Origin: SZUA-287 sp036397975
GTDB lineage: Bacteria; Bacteroidota; Ignavibacteria; UBA10030; UBA6906
Assembly (NCBI GenBank): GCA_036397975.1
Contig: DASWHW010000156.1
Coordinates: 1-30,229 of the forward strand
DNA: 30,229 nucleotides
Reading direction: 5' to 3'
A program made the position numbers and the translations under genes. Each line of letters begins with the position of its first letter. Position 1 is the first letter of the stretch. Below, in pieces: positions 30,221 through 30,229 of the stretch. The notes under the pieces are model-generated. The model was not told where the DNA came from. It worked only from the letters and a program-made list of their open reading frames with translations, and did not search any database.

Positions 30221-30229
30221 ATGAGCGAC
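30221..30229 (+). CDS. possible start of the next gene, cut by the window edge
   Basis: ATG AGC GAC runs to the last base. GAGA at 30207-30210 is a weak ribosome binding site. Nothing can be said about the product; it may not be a gene start at all. Confidence 0.25.

Overview
The window is a dense block of bacterial housekeeping genes, all on the + strand. It comes most likely from the Bacteroidota/Chlorobi/Ignavibacteria superphylum. This placement is an inference from several signs: a thrS zinc-site motif CPHHH rather than CPGHV, a Cys-rich knuckle in PheS, a coiled-coil gene between pheT and zapA, and a FadL/PorV-like barrel protein with an N-terminal NPA motif. Four clear promoters are of ordinary sigma-70 type (TTGaca, 17 bp, TATatt), not the Bacteroidetes -33/-7 type. 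That argues for a Chlorobi/Ignavibacteria-like branch rather than Bacteroidia. No phage, insertion sequence, CRISPR array, toxin-antitoxin pair or defence locus is visible.

Layout. 1-2091: 3' end of tgt, then yajC and ribBA, closed by a strong terminator. 2162-2719: a second terminator-like hairpin and greA. 2795-3385: a strong promoter and four tRNA genes (Gly-GCC, Cys-GCA, Leu-TAA, Val-GAC), with one terminator-like hairpin inside the cluster and another directly before thrS. 3404-6603: the conserved thrS-infC-rpmI-rplT block; infC appears to start with ATC. 6629-10795: pheS, pheT, a ZapB-like coiled-coil gene and zapA. 10796-11122: a gene-free stretch that looks like a structured RNA of about 250 nt ending in a U run. 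11123-14487: rny, coaE and an argD-like aminotransferase. 14556-16099: a single outer-membrane barrel gene with its own promoter and terminator. 16121-21024: a promoter, then purF, a CDP-alcohol phosphatidyltransferase, ftsY and mutL, overlapping or nearly so. 21107-24884: an acyl-CoA mutase large subunit, a DUF362 protein and an EamA transporter. 24881-30082: a promoter, then acyP, ispF, a DedA protein, a PAP2 phosphatase, lnt, a threonine aldolase and a hotdog thioesterase, mostly overlapping. 30113-30229: a possible promoter and leader hairpin for a gene starting at the right edge.

How the genes relate. The left half is translation machinery (tRNA modification, tRNAs, synthetases, IF3, L35, L20) running into division (ZapA), RNA decay (RNase Y) and CoA synthesis. 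The right half is envelope work: phospholipid synthesis, SRP receptor, isoprenoid synthesis (IspF), probable undecaprenyl-phosphate recycling (DedA plus PAP2) and lipoprotein acylation (Lnt).

I did not find an obviously new multi-gene system. The points most worth a second look are: (1) ispF has no ATG/GTG/TTG start that keeps its metal ligands, lies in frame behind the TAG of acyP and seems to start at ATT; (2) infC seems to start at ATC; (3) the structured RNA between zapA and rny; (4) the mutase carries Phe89/Gln207, the signature of isobutyryl-CoA mutase rather than methylmalonyl-CoA mutase; (5) terminator hairpins sit within and just after the tRNA cluster.
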